Translations under genes and position numbers: made by a program
Source: Symsagittifera roscoffensis
Taxonomy: Eukaryota > Xenacoelomorpha > Acoela > Convolutidae
Length of the DNA: 64,000 nucleotides
Assembly (NCBI RefSeq): GCF_963678635.1
Contig: NC_087065.1
Span: forward strand, 69,878,956-69,942,955
Reading direction: 5' to 3'
Notes under the pieces: generated by a model
Databases searched by the model: none
The model's input: only the letters and a program-made list of their open reading frames with translations
What the model was told of the DNA's origin: nothing
Shown here: positions 22,001 through 30,837 of the stretch, in pieces
How the letters are laid out: every line of letters begins with the position of its first letter
Position numbering within the stretch: position 1 is the stretch's first letter

Positions 22001-25000
22001 CATACTGGATAAAAAAGTAGAACATATTTTTGGCAGTGTATAAATTTGTTTAAGTAGCTTGCACAGCTTTACTTTTTCGCTCAGATTATTTTATCACACC
22101 AGGCCGAAAAAACGACACTAATTTTTTGTAAGTCTGGTCGGAATATTCCGTCCTACTTGCACAGTAACTGGCTATCCTTGTTTTGTTTTGTTTTGTGGCT
22201 GGTAGAATTTTATTCAAAAATTATTGGGCCACCATCACTCTTCCGAAAAAGAATGATGCGGTCATGAATTGATCGGGCTGGCGATGAGCGTCAGACAATG
22301 GGCCATCGGAAGGCCTCATTCGAAATTAAATACAGGCTTCAATCGCTTTTGTTTCATTTTGTTTAGCAGCTCCTAGTTTTAGGAATTTAAGCGTAAATGG
22401 TGCGGTGATGATATTTGTTCAGTTTTTAAGATCTTTTTGGTCTCGCGTAAGTTGTCGACTAAGGTGTCTCTTGGATGCATCGAGTTCATTGTTTGGCGGA
22501 CTTGGCATTGAAATGATAGATGGAGATAAAGTTTCTTAAATATGAAGTAAGATTTCTGAATGGTAAAAGTTATATTTTGTTTTCTAAGTTTTTTTTTAAA
22601 TTTGTGAGTTATAAAATAATTTGATAAAAAGTGATTGTTTCATTTTAGTTCAAGCGAAGCCATCCAATCAAATGCAACAAAATCCAACCAATCAGTGCCC
22701 GAGTTTATGTCACCTTTTATTTGCTATTGTGCCAGTCTGGAATCCTTTCTACCATTTCTCTTCATGAGTGTGGTGCAGAGCTCTCCTTTCGCCCAGAAAC
22801 CCCCGCCCAGCAAAGAACATCTTTTGACACAGGCTCAAGAACAGGAGATTTTCGCCAGGTTCCCACAAAGCGTCATTGCCGCTCAAGACGTGAGGTCTAT
22901 GGTCGATGATTCATCGCATCTTGCGTACTTGATCCACACTTTTGACGAGTATCTAAAAGAAACAACACATCCCGAATGGCCGCAGTTGACGTGGGTTATT
23001 AATGAGCTGCTACCAAGATTGGTCCAGATTTTATTGCAGCTTGATGTCAATTCAGTTCCTTGCGTGAACAGCATGTCAACTGTTTGCTACTCGCTTTGCA
23101 GAGTTTTTGGCAGAAGTTTCACCGTTGCGAAATTTGTTCCGATTTTCAAATCAAAGCTCACTTTCGACGCTGACGCGCAGAACTTCAACAACGCGCATTT
23201 TGTGTCTGTTTTGAACGGTTAGTCCATTTTTCAGCTGCGACCGCAAATCTGTTACGAGTTTTGGTCAATCATTTCGAAATTTGCTCTGCACATGGATTTT
23301 TTGTTTTAGTTTAATTTTGTCAATCAAATTGCGCTTTCTTAGAAGTCTTTTTTGCTCTTCTGTGGATCCAGCTAAAGTAACTGAGTTTTTGAGCTTTATG
23401 AACTACGAAAATTAAATCTGCACCCTTAGAGCATGTTCTATCAAATTCACCACAATTAATTCTCTTGAGGGCAGTGGCATTTAAATTCTTTTCAAAATTA
23501 CATTCAGTTTATTTACAATTATCTTGCCATTTGATTTTATCTGCCTTATCTTGTTTCAGAGTAATTCAATTAAAATAGCTATCTGAGATGAAAATTCTTG
23601 GGTTATCAGTCTTATGTTAGGATTACAATTGAAAACACTCGGTGATAAGATTTTAACTTTTTTGTCTTTCCAGTTTTCAATGAGATAACTGAAGTAGAAG
23701 TTGACGTTTCCAATGATTTTATTGACTTTTTATGGGAGAAATTTAGATTATTAAGTGTCATTTGACAAGTTGAAGACGACACTTATTTAGGTCGTGTGGT
23801 TTGGTTTTTTTTTCAGGTCCCCCTCAAATTTGGTTTTTAGCAGCTGAACTTTTGGTTTCTTTTTAAGTTCATTTCAAATTGATTTGCTGAAAGGACGACA
23901 AATAAAGCTGTCTGATTGAGAGACGAACAAATGGTGTGAAAAACGTGAATTACTTTGAAAAGTGGATTTGTAGATTTCTCAGCGGAATAAAAAAATTACA
24001 TCTATTGATCTATTTTTCCTAAGTTTGGTTAGTTTTATGGAAAAAATTTCAAGTATGAAATATTTTTTGAAAATAAGAGAGCTCTGAAGCTGGAAATTTC
24101 AAAGATTTTCAAAAAAAAATCAATATCATTTTTCGGTTTTGAGTTTGTTGATACTTTTCTAACTGTCTGTTGGCTATTTTATGAATTGTTGTGTTTAGGT
24201 TCGGTTGTTCCGGTGTACGCAGCAGGCGTTCTGTCTACAATCAGCTCCGACAGCTCCGACATGAAGGAGATCAGAGACTTCGTTTCCGAGATGCTGTTCC
24301 TCTACTCTGTCAACCGGGCACCCATTCTCAGTCTGAGAGCGGCAACAATCGCACTTCTATCCAACAGCACATATCACTCTGTACTCACAGAATCTATCTA
24401 CTCTGCAATTATAAATGCTTCTTCTCAGCTGAAACTAACAGCGTGTCATTTGTTGGAACTCTTCATAAGACCGGTTGGCGATTCGTTGCTGAGTCATAGA
24501 GTGATTCCGGCTTTGATCACTCTCTCGGGTGACCCGGACACCCAGATCAGAGCAGCTACTATGGCATGTCTGGGAAGTGTGCTGGCGGTATCCACAACTC
24601 AAGAGAACATTGACAAGGTCAGCATCCTTTTTTCATGGAAGAGCTTTGTTATCGTAAAGTTAAAACTGTGCTTGTGCTTGGAGACCCGTTTATAGTTTTA
24701 ATCAGTTTTAAGATTTGATCAACTAAATAGATTTTCACTGACTTAGGCTGGTGTATTTTTTTTTCAGTATACTTCTATAAACGAGGTGTTTTTTCAGGTG
24801 TTTGAGCTCCGAAGTTGATATATATTTTTTCATATTCCGCTCGAATTCCGCTCATCAATAGGAAAAATGGACTATCAAAACTAGGCATATGACCGTTAAA
24901 AAAACACCTGGAAGAGAAAATTTATTTTTTAGGATTTTCAACCGTGACTTGAAAAATCGTCTTCAGATATGGTTTCGAGTTTCAATTACTAGTATTTTCA

Positions 25001-26869
25001 TTTGCCTAGGTCTTGTTTTTAAGAAAATACATGAAAATTTGTTCACGTTTTATTCTATAATTAGGAGGTGTGACTTTTGATTTTTTTGAAGTTCACATTC
25101 TATATCATTTACAATTGGAAGGCTAACTACAGTCTTTGGTAACATAAGTACAAATGTGGCTCAAAATGAAATGACTTTGAAATAAAAAATAATTTCTCGA
25201 CGAAATAAAAAATCATCAGTTCGAAATATAAAATTTTTCCAAAAAAAAACTGGAAAATTGATTTTCTCAATTTTCTGGAAAATTTTTCGAACCTAATTTT
25301 CTGTTTTTCACAATAAATGACACAAAATTTGGTATGATGAGAGTAATTTGTAAATATTCTCTCAATTTAAATCTCCTGTCATTGATTAGCTTTTTTGTTT
25401 AGCTATTTGTTATTTTGATGCATAAAGCTATTTCGATCCTTTTTTTACTGAGAAAAGAACAGGCAATTTAGTTAAAAATATTAAATATACAGTTATAGTT
25501 TCTATTTTTTGTACCCTTGTGATAAGCAAGATTTTTGCAACCGGGTACTTGTCTTTTTTTCCCTCAAATAACTCTGTTCGCAGGATCTCATATTTTAGTA
25601 AATCTTCCAATCTGTAGTTTCGTCTATCAGCAGACATGTTTTGAGCCTGTCTGCTTCTTAAATTCCCTTTATTTTCGAAATTGTTTAATGTTAGTTCTAA
25701 AACTCCGCTTTATCAACTCCGCTTGTTGAAATTTCCTTTTTAATTTTTTTCGATTTCGGTTGTATGTCCTCATTTTGCTTCGTTAGAGCTATAAATATTG
25801 GCTCTTTTTCTTTTTCCCTCAACCTGCAAACTTTTATGATTAAAATTACTGTTCACATTATCCGATTGTCGTGAAAATTGACATACAGACTAACTAGGCC
25901 ATGGCAAACATGTTTAGTCTTTATAATCAACCTTGTAAGACTACTCGTTAGACCATAAAATTGATGCTCGTGTGAGGTGGGGGGGGGGGGGGGTCGAGGA
26001 AAAAGAGCGTAAACATTTTCAAGTGTGTTTTGAGGGGAGGATTTTTTTCCTGGTCAATGGGTTTCTGTTCAACTATTGTCGGCTTGTGACCGCTTCGCTA
26101 ATCCTTGGTGCGATGTTTATTTAAACATTCAGTTGTCCTAGTTGGCATGTTTTTCTGAAAAGGATTATTATTCATGAAAAACAGTGACAAACATGAAAAC
26201 CATGATAGATCTGGTTTTTTCGTTATGTTTTTTTCTTTTTATTGTTATTATTGGATGCTATTCGCGGACAAGCTAAGAGTTTGTTTTATGGGATTTTGTT
26301 TTATGAAATTAATTTTAATCGTCGATAGCTTGCCCAATTCTAATTGAGTTTTTATCAAAATGTTTGAATTTTTGTTTTAGGTTTCGATGCAACTGGATAG
26401 TTTAATTGATGATGTTGCTCTGCAAGCTGAGGCTATCAAAACTTTAAGCCGAATTGTAAATATTGTAAATGAGAGACTACGATACGAGTTTGTGTTGCGA
26501 CGAATTTCGTCGATTATTGAGCAGTTCAGCACAGCCCACCAGGGTTCGGACGAAACTGAGAAGCGAAAAATATGTACACTTTTGGTTCAGTTTTATTCGT
26601 CTGTTTGCCCACAAGGTTCCGAATACCCTAATGAGGTCATCAACATCAGCCTTTTGCCCGGAATTCGGAAGCTCAAAGTTGAATTGGTGTCGCTTGGCGG
26701 ATCCACAAATGAAACGATCGATACTTTGAATGGGTTCATACGCGATTTAGAAATAAAGGTTGGAATCATTCCTGTCAGTGGTGTAAATAACTCAAAATCC
26801 AGTCCAGCTTCAGGGATTGGGAAATCTGAAGGAAATATATTCAGTAAATTGAAAGGACTCACAAAATAA
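12835..26869 (+). CDS. RELCH: RELCH: LisH, coiled-coil and HEAT-repeat protein
   Basis: Eight coding exons (12835-13087, 13185-13364, 13445-13917, 16828-17806, 18488-18947, 22649-23217, 24199-24617, 26381-26869) join with consistent phases, all GT-AG, into 3,822 nt (1,273 aa plus stop). Vertebrate RELCH is about 1,200 aa. Residues about 71-110 are the LisH region (SMDEIAAQLL, then LPRLRDYFSNPANFE). A coiled coil follows at about 176-200 (IAVLEFELRKAND), then a second conserved block near 273-315 (LNFVVYEYLQ, DFEDWDDVGLN). A long coiled coil lies at about 409-480, and HEAT-type helices run from about 511 to the end. In vertebrates RELCH binds RAB11 and OSBP and supports cholesterol transfer from recycling endosomes to the trans-Golgi; that role is inferred here by homology. 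MTHFSD follows in the same direction. Confidence 0.92.
13185..13364 (+). CDS. RELCH: RELCH exon 2 (LisH core)
   Basis: Acceptor TTTCAAG|CAAAT. Encodes NFFLTALELHTEIVERGKEL and RLRDYFSNPANFE, the most conserved part of the family. Donor CTAG|GTGAGT, phase 1. The following intron is 80 bp. Confidence 0.93.
13445..13917 (+). CDS. RELCH: RELCH exon 3 (coiled coil, second conserved block)
   Basis: Acceptor CATTCAG|GTGATC. Contains GSYSTLDSLDW, the coiled coil IAVLEFELRKAND, a low-conservation Ser/Asn-rich linker, and LNFVVYEYLQTIGCKLTAIS. Donor ACCAG|GTACTA, phase 0. Confidence 0.92.
15551..16030 (+). mobile_element. SINE-like repeat, copy A (tRNA-like head)
   Basis: Begins with a tRNA A-box-like head (ggtggtcgagtgattaagag, 15561-15580). 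The family body follows: TAAACGTA..., a T tract ending TTTTTTTCAGGAAAGAG, AAAAGGAAGGCAAACTC, AACAGCAAAA, and a 3' block ending CCAACTGTCAGTTGGCTATG. Related copies occur near 17848, 19190, 23745, 25005, 32085, 32396 and 34045, all in the same orientation. This recurrence is the main evidence. Start and end are approximate. Confidence 0.65.
16333..16356. other. Perfect 10-bp-stem hairpin
   Basis: GCTGAAACTA and TAGTTTCAGC are perfect reverse complements separated by TTCA. It lies inside RELCH intron 3. No function is evident. Confidence 0.8.
16828..17806 (+). CDS. RELCH: RELCH exon 4 (long coiled coil, first HEAT helices)
   Basis: Acceptor TACTCAG|GATTTC, phase 0. Opens with DFEDWDDVGLN, then a charged segment. 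A coiled coil follows (CELKKRLEELEASNAKLEGL) near residues 409-480. From SKRYLVLVKNA the alpha-helical repeats start, with CLPNLVANVLLQHR and LLFNLVKKPD resembling the family. Donor GCAG|GTATTC, phase 1. Confidence 0.92.
17848..18250 (+). mobile_element. SINE-like repeat, copy B
   Basis: Same family as copy A: GATAAACGTAG...CTCATATATAGGTCGTGATG, TTTTTTTTCAGGAAAAGTC, AAAAGGAAGGTGAAATCC, and a 3' end CCAACTGTCTGTTGGCTATG. It fills most of RELCH intron 4 and starts about 40 bp after the exon 4 donor. Confidence 0.65.
18488..18947 (+). CDS. RELCH: RELCH exon 5 (HEAT repeats)
   Basis: Acceptor GTGTAG|GTCCAT. Reads GPSRVEAEVLPLCWGQMNEK and ERRVLVAETATALLPY, closely matching the family. Donor CTCGA|GTGAGT, phase 2. 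Confidence 0.92.
19190..19352 (+). mobile_element. SINE-like repeat, copy C (3' fragment)
   Basis: Shares the family 3' module: a T-rich body, CTTGCGTTCATT, then CATCTGTCTGTTGGCTACG. The 5' part is missing or too diverged to recognise. Confidence 0.5.
20028..20258. repeat. Two-unit ~138-bp tandem repeat
   Basis: Both units share GTTTTGTAATTTTTGATTT, TTTTGCCAT.TTTGGCTTGT-like words and TTGTATAAATGTCAAA, starting near 20028 and 20166. Confidence 0.75.
20409..20475 (+). mobile_element. tRNA-derived SINE head
   Basis: An A-box-like word (TGATCTAGAGGTAGCG) and a B-box-like word (CGTTCGATTCTT) sit at tRNA-like spacing and are followed by an AT-rich body. It is not a functional tRNA gene because no acceptor stem pairs convincingly. 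The 3' limit is not determined. Confidence 0.45.
21164..22190 (+). repeat. Interleaved duplicated blocks P and Q
   Basis: Block P (92 bp) occurs at 21164-21255 and 21966-22057. Block Q (about 123 bp) occurs at 21845-21967 and 22065-22188. The order is P...Q P Q. The P2-Q2 join contains CTTGCACAG, a word also inside Q, which suggests a template-switch or microhomology join. The copies look nearly identical by eye. Confidence 0.9.
21470..21730 (+). repeat. Dispersed repeat, inverted copy at 43770-44070
   Basis: Shared words, read here on plus and on the minus strand at 43.8-44.1 kb, include CCATT..AAATGGGGAGGAA, ACGCAAAATCAG, GGACTGGGTTGAGTG, AAAAACCGGTT and AATTTTTGATTTT. It shows no coding potential. 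Confidence 0.75.
22649..23217 (+). CDS. RELCH: RELCH exon 6 (HEAT repeats)
   Basis: Acceptor CATTTTAG|TTCAAG, completing a phase-2 codon. Contains SPFAQKPPPSK, WPQLTWVINELLPRLVQILL and CVNSMSTVCYSLCRVFGRSF, matching the family's middle HEAT region. Donor AACG|GTTAGT, phase 1. Confidence 0.92.
23745..24180 (+). mobile_element. SINE-like repeat, copy D
   Basis: Same family body (ATTTAGGTCGTG, TTTTTTTTCAGG, GAAAGGACGACAAATAAAG) and 3' end TTTTCTAACTGTCTGTTGGC. Its 3' end is about 20 bp upstream of RELCH exon 7, so family sequence probably contributes part of that intron's branch-point region. Confidence 0.6.
24199..24617 (+). CDS. RELCH: RELCH exon 7 (HEAT repeats)
   Basis: Acceptor GTGTTTAG|GTTCGG. 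Reads GSVVPVYAAGVLSTI, LLELFIRPVGDSLLSHRVIP and ALITLSGDPDTQIRAATMA, a clear family match. Donor GACAAG|GTCAGC, phase 0. Confidence 0.93.
25005..25235 (+). mobile_element. SINE-like repeat, copy E (degenerate)
   Basis: Weak but ordered matches to the family: CCTAGGTCTTGTTTTTAAG, TTTGTTCACGTTTTATTC, GTGACTTTTGATTTTTTTG, TTGGAAGGCTAACTACAG, AAATGACTTTGAA. It lies in RELCH intron 7. Confidence 0.4.
25512..25600 (+). repeat. Dispersed repeat related to 52.85, 54.11 and 56.86 kb
   Basis: ACCCTTGTGATAAGCAAG, GCAACCGGGTACT.G-CTTTTTTCCC and AAATAA.TTTGTTC recur, slightly diverged, inside each copy of the 50-57 kb duplication, in the same orientation. Confidence 0.65.
25979..25993. repeat. G15 homopolymer
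   Basis: Fifteen consecutive G on the plus strand in RELCH intron 7. Other G runs are at 41483-41496 and 48183-48193. Confidence 0.9.
26381..26869 (+). CDS. RELCH: RELCH exon 8 (last HEAT region and stop)
   Basis: Acceptor TTGTTTTAG|GTTTCG, phase 0. Reads VSMQLDSLIDD, LQAEAIKTLSRI and a C-terminal helical segment, ending FSKLKGLTK and TAA. Confidence 0.92.
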   Translation, partial: VSMQLDSLIDDVALQAEAIKTLSRIVNIVNERLRYEFVLRRISSIIEQFSTAHQGSDETEKRKICTLLVQFYSSVCPQGSEYPNEVINISLLPGIRKLKVELVSLGGSTNETIDTLNGFIRDLEIKVGIIPVSGVNNSKSSPASGIGKSEGNIFSKLKGLTK

Positions 26870-27193
26870 TCTTTTAAATGAAAACTTGTGCTTTTGCATT
26901 TAGTTCTGGATAGACCGAGTTTTAACTGTCGTTGTGATGAAATATTCGAAATTACATTCCGAAAGTTCTTTTTAAGCAATGTTGTTGACTACTGGGAAGT
27001 TTTTACTTAATTAATTTTGATAGTGTTGTAAAATTAATTAGCGCTAGTTTTCCAATTCACCGATGCATATCACCCTATCTATAATACATGTTCGAATTAT
27101 TTGCAGTATTAGTTCTGTTTGATGCTGCGAGTTTTCAAGTGTCGTTTGCTTAGAATTATTTTGACCGCATTTCCATTCCTAATACTGAATAAA
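26870..27193 (+). terminator. RELCH 3' UTR and poly(A) signal
   Basis: Overlapping AATAAA hexamers at 27188-27193 and 27192-27197 lie about 320 bp after the stop. They are the first canonical signals downstream. Confidence 0.7.
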
Positions 27194-27197
27194 TAAA

Positions 27198-27524
27198 TGA
27201 AAAAGTTTCAGTTTGATATCAATGCTTTAATCAATGTTTTAAATTGTTGAAATACTATTTGGTTAGATTTTGTTTGTAGCTTGTAACAAAATGAACATTA
27301 TTTTTCAAATTTGATCTGTTTTCTTTTTGACTTTTGCGTTCTTCGGTTTGTTTTGAAGTTACGTTATGAAATTACTGACAAAAGTCATGTCTTCACGTTT
27401 GTTCACTTCTTTGTGAATATTTGTGGGAATTTTCACGCGGTAATGGAATCAGTTCATCACTTTTTGACTTCTAACTTCAGTTCTGAGCAAATTTACGTGT
27501 AAAACGCAGTTTTAACTTTTCCAG
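27198..27524 (+). other. Short RELCH-MTHFSD intergenic region with splice acceptor
   Basis: About 330 bp, T-rich and without a gene. It ends in a strong 3' splice site, TTTAACTTTTCCAG (AG at 27523-27524), just before the MTHFSD start. I see no TATA box or GC-rich promoter. This geometry resembles an intercistronic region of a trans-spliced operon, though a normal promoter plus UTR intron is possible. Confidence 0.5.
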
Positions 27525-27536
27525 TTTTGTGTTGAA

Positions 27537-28527
27537 ATGACCCAGACTACTGAAGGACAAGTTGAAGACAAGGCCGTTGCGCCTCCAGATACGACTGTCC
27601 AAGCGGGTGACAACTCATCAACACCTGCAGAGCATGTTACGAGTGATGCGGACAACGCGCATCCCTCCTCGGATTCCCAGAAGAGTTCTCCAAATGATGA
27701 GGGGAAAGCTGGTCGCCGGCGTCGTCAACTTTCAGCTAAAACAGCAGCTCTGCTGGCAGACCCGGCGTCGCTGTTAGAGGTTGAAATTGTAGATGACTCG
27801 ACAAAGCAGACGCAATGCACTATCCCTTTTCAGCGGTCGACTTTTCTGGTTGTTGACGGAACCCCGAAAGAGCCGAAGACTCCAACGAAAGCTACGTTCA
27901 GGTATGACACCTGGATCTACATGGAAAAGAACAACATTGCAGCATCTCCCCGTCCGGTCACGAAGAGGATTCCGAACTTCAAAGAATCGGATGTGGCGTG
28001 TGAGTTGCTAGCGGAGATGCCACAGTTCAAGGAGGCTAAGACTGTTGTGATTGGACCCGACAGGCCGCAACAGAAGCTACGATACTTCGCTCTGAAAGAG
28101 AATAAAACCCTGCTTGTGCCAACTTCACGACTCGCTACAGGGCTCTTTAACAAGATAAACCCTCCTGTAAATGCTACTGATGAACAAATCGCGCTCTGTG
28201 CGACTAGCGAGGGAGTGAAGACATTTAGCACGCCAGTCGGTCTGGATGACGAAGCCAAAGTAGATCTGGTCATCATGGGATGTTCAGTTGTCACACGAAA
28301 GGGACGAAGGCTGGGCAAAGGAGAGGGCTTCGCTGACCTTGAGTGGGCAATGATGATGTCAATGGGAGCTGTGACCGTGGATACCCCTGTGATCACGTGT
28401 GTACATGACTGTCAGATCAAAGATGATATACCAGAGGATATTTTCCAGGAGTACGATCTACCCGTTGATGTCATTGTGTCCCCTACGCAAACCTTGATGG
28501 TCGAGAACCCAATCAAAAAGCCCTCAG
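27537..28527 (+). CDS. MTHFSD: MTHFSD exon 1 (synthetase-like domain)
   Basis: The ATG lies 12 nt after an acceptor at 27524. A Ser/Asp/Thr-rich leader (about 115 aa) precedes the fold. Donor CCCTCAG|GTAGTT, phase 1. The following intron is 98 bp. Confidence 0.92.
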
Positions 28528-30837
28528 GTAGTTGACTCTCCAGTAATTGAGCTTTAAGTTATATAACTTAGCTGTAAATGTTAAATTTTATTTATGAATG
28601 AACAAATATTGATTGGCTTTTGCAGGAATTGTTTGGTCGAAAATCACCGAGCGCAAAATGGAAAGGGTTCCTATTCTGAAGCAACTGCGAGAAAAAGAGG
28701 AAGCCAAAGGCGTAGATGTTACCTTGGCTGTCAAAGCAGGCCAGAACCCTGATTCGGTAAGCTACATTGGCGACGACAACGAAGTCGACAAGAGCTGTCA
28801 AACAAATCAAGCTAGGCGAGGAGGCCGATCATATAACGACCGTCGATTCAACCGCCGTCGAAGAAATGGACCTGACGCAAGGAACCGACACTTTAAAAAG
28901 AAGAGGAGTTTCCAGAGGGAAAGACGTCGCGAGAAGTCGGTCAACGAAGATGAGGCAGTCGACGGGTCGAACAAGGCATCGGCTGCAGGAAGCGGAGACG
29001 CAGCTGCAAGTATTGCTAAGCGAGTGCGGCAAAGACGCAATCAGCGCCGTGAGAAGTCAATGAGAAACCGAGACGACTCAAGAAGAAACGTTGAAAATGA
29101 TACCGAAGGAGGTAAGAGTTTACACTACACTAGTGGACAAAATTGAGCGCAAATTCTAGATTTTACTCTGCAAAAAGCCTGTTTTTGATGTTCATTTTGG
29201 GCAACATTTCCTTCGAAAATGAGAAAAAAATTTACACTGACCGAGGGCAAATGATCAGAGCTGCCATCTGTGAATGTATCAATATTTGGTTTCAATGACT
29301 TACCAATGTAATCCGGGTCTGAAAATGCCAGTTTTCCTCATCTGCACTAAGTTTTTAAAATCCTTGGCATGAAAAAGTCTGAGTTTAGTAGAAATTTCAC
29401 ACGATTGTTTCCATTTTATCGCTGAGAATGTTTCGCGTTGCATGAACAAATTTTTTACTACGCTTATTCAAGAAAGATTTCACTACGATAAAAAACTTAG
29501 TGCAGAGGAGGAGAACTGGCATTTTCAGACCCGGATTTTATTGGTAAATCATTGAAACCAAATATTGATACTTTCACAGATGGTAGCTCTGATCATTTGC
29601 TCTCGGCCAATGTAAAAGTTTTACTGAATTTAGCAGAAAATGTTTTTATAAATATACATTGAAAGCAGGCATTTTACAGAGTAAAATTCTGAATTTGCGC
29701 TTAATTTTGTCCACTAGTGTAGTAGACAAAATTAAGCGCAAATTCAGGTTTTTACTCTATAATGCATGTTTTCAGTGTCCATTTTGGACTAATTTTGCTT
29801 CCAATTTCTGGTACATTTTTCATAGACCAAGAGCAAATGATCAGAGGTTGCTTCTGCAAAACTATCAATGCTTGGTATCAAAGACAAAGAATTTATCCGG
29901 GTCTGAAAATAACCGATTTTCTCATCTGCACTAAGTTTTGCATCGGAGTTACCTTTCTCGAATAAGTTGAGTAAAAAAAGAGTTTTTCATGCGTCGTGAA
30001 ACTTTTTCAGCGAGAAAATTTGAATAAATCAGTGTAAACATTTTTACTCAACTATTTTTAACTCTCTGAGAGGACGAAAATTGGGGAAATCTTTGAACAA
30101 AGGTAGATAAAATGACATGTTTAACGCGGAGCCTGCAAATATTGAGCAATCACTAAGAGTATATTCATTGAAATTTTCCAGGAGAGACTTCGGGGAAAGG
30201 AGAAGACAACAGCGGAGCTGAAGACAGTGCTCGACCCCGTAGGAACCGAAACCGAAGGAACCGCCAATCTGAGAGCAACCGTCTGAACTCAGAAACCGAA
30301 CAGGGTGGCGAGAATAGGGGTGGTGGTGGGCGAGGGGGAGGGGGAGGAGGAGGGGGCAGAAGGTACAATGCATACCCGCCGTACGACATGCCTCCATGGA
30401 TGAATCCATACAACATGCCTCCCAATGCTAGATACAACGGAGGATTCTTCCCGCCTCCCAATGGCAGGATGGGAAGATATGGGTACAGAAACCAGGGTTT
30501 CTACGGACCCATGCCACCTCATGCAATGGGTCGACGAGGTGGACCACAAGGAGGAGGAAGACCGAATGAATTTGTGCCGGCGAACATGCGTCCGGCAGTG
30601 TTTGTCGGGGACATTCCGGAGGAGTGTGGCGAGGAAATGTTCGGGGATGTTTTGGCAGACCGAAAAGTGAGGCCGACGAGGATGATCTGGCAGCGAGGAG
30701 AGAACCGAACATTCCTTGTGTTCGACACTCTAAACGGAGCACAGGACTGTGTGCGGAAGCTAAAGAATCTCTACATCAATGACGAAGCATGCCGAGTGGA
30801 CTTGTCCAATATGACTAAGAGGAACTACTACTTGTAA
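27537..30837 (+). CDS. MTHFSD: MTHFSD: MTHFS-like domain plus RRM protein
   Basis: Three coding exons (27537-28527, 28626-29111, 30182-30837) join in phase to 2,133 nt (710 aa). Vertebrate MTHFSD is about 380 aa. Residues about 118-355 match the methenyltetrahydrofolate-synthetase-like domain (FRYDTWIYMEKNNIA, VDLVIMGCSVVT, DVIVSPTQTL, VWSKITERKMERVPILKQLR). The usual ATP-site GYYD region of true MTHFS is GKGEGFADLEW here, as in the MTHFSD family, so cyclo-ligase activity is doubtful. Residues about 392-488 are very basic. About 532-553 is Gly/Arg-rich and about 553-629 is Pro/Tyr/Met/Gly-rich. The RRM is at about 630-703 (AVFVGDIPEE, TFLVFDTLNGAQDCVRKL). Vertebrate MTHFSD binds RNA and is linked to stress granules. 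The extended disordered linker is this copy's oddity. Confidence 0.92.
28626..29111 (+). CDS. MTHFSD: MTHFSD exon 2 (domain end and basic linker)
   Basis: Acceptor TTTTGCAG|GAATTG. Completes the synthetase-like domain with GIVWSKITERK, then RRGGRSYNDRRFNRRRRNG and further Arg/Lys-rich sequence. Donor GGAG|GTAAGA, phase 1. Confidence 0.9.
29121..29725. mobile_element. Foldback MITE with ~230-bp inverted arms
   Basis: The left arm (about 29121-29355) and right arm (about 29490-29725) are imperfect reverse complements. Landmarks are CACTAGTGGACAAAATT at the outer ends, GATCAGAGCTGCCATCTGTG inside, and CTGCACTAAG at the inner ends, around a ~135-bp loop. The outer word with flanking TA resembles Tc1/mariner-type termini. 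No transposase is present. It sits in MTHFSD intron 2, beginning 10 bp after the exon 2 donor. Confidence 0.85.
29720..29945 (+). mobile_element. Third, diverged half of the foldback MITE
   Basis: Directly abuts the right arm and repeats the left arm in its orientation: AGACAAAATTAAGCGCAAAT, GCAAATGATCAGAG, TCCGGGTCTGAAAAT, CTCATCTGCACTAAG. The junction with the right arm forms a compact near-perfect palindrome around 29700-29743. Confidence 0.8.
30182..30837 (+). CDS. MTHFSD: MTHFSD exon 3 (RGG/low-complexity region and RRM)
   Basis: Acceptor TTTTCCAG|GAGAGA. Contains RRNRNRRNRQSE, a Gly/Arg tract (30312-30364), a YPPYDMPPWMNPYNMPP-type segment, and the RRM ending MTKRNYYL and TAA. Confidence 0.92.

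Larger units (their letters stand above)
18948..22648 (+). other. RELCH intron 5 (3.7 kb)
   Basis: No exon is seen. It contains a 3' fragment of the SINE-like family (19190-19352), a two-unit ~138-bp tandem repeat (20028-20258), a tRNA-like SINE head (20409-20475), a dispersed repeat (21470-21730) and interleaved duplicated blocks (21164-22190). Confidence 0.85.
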
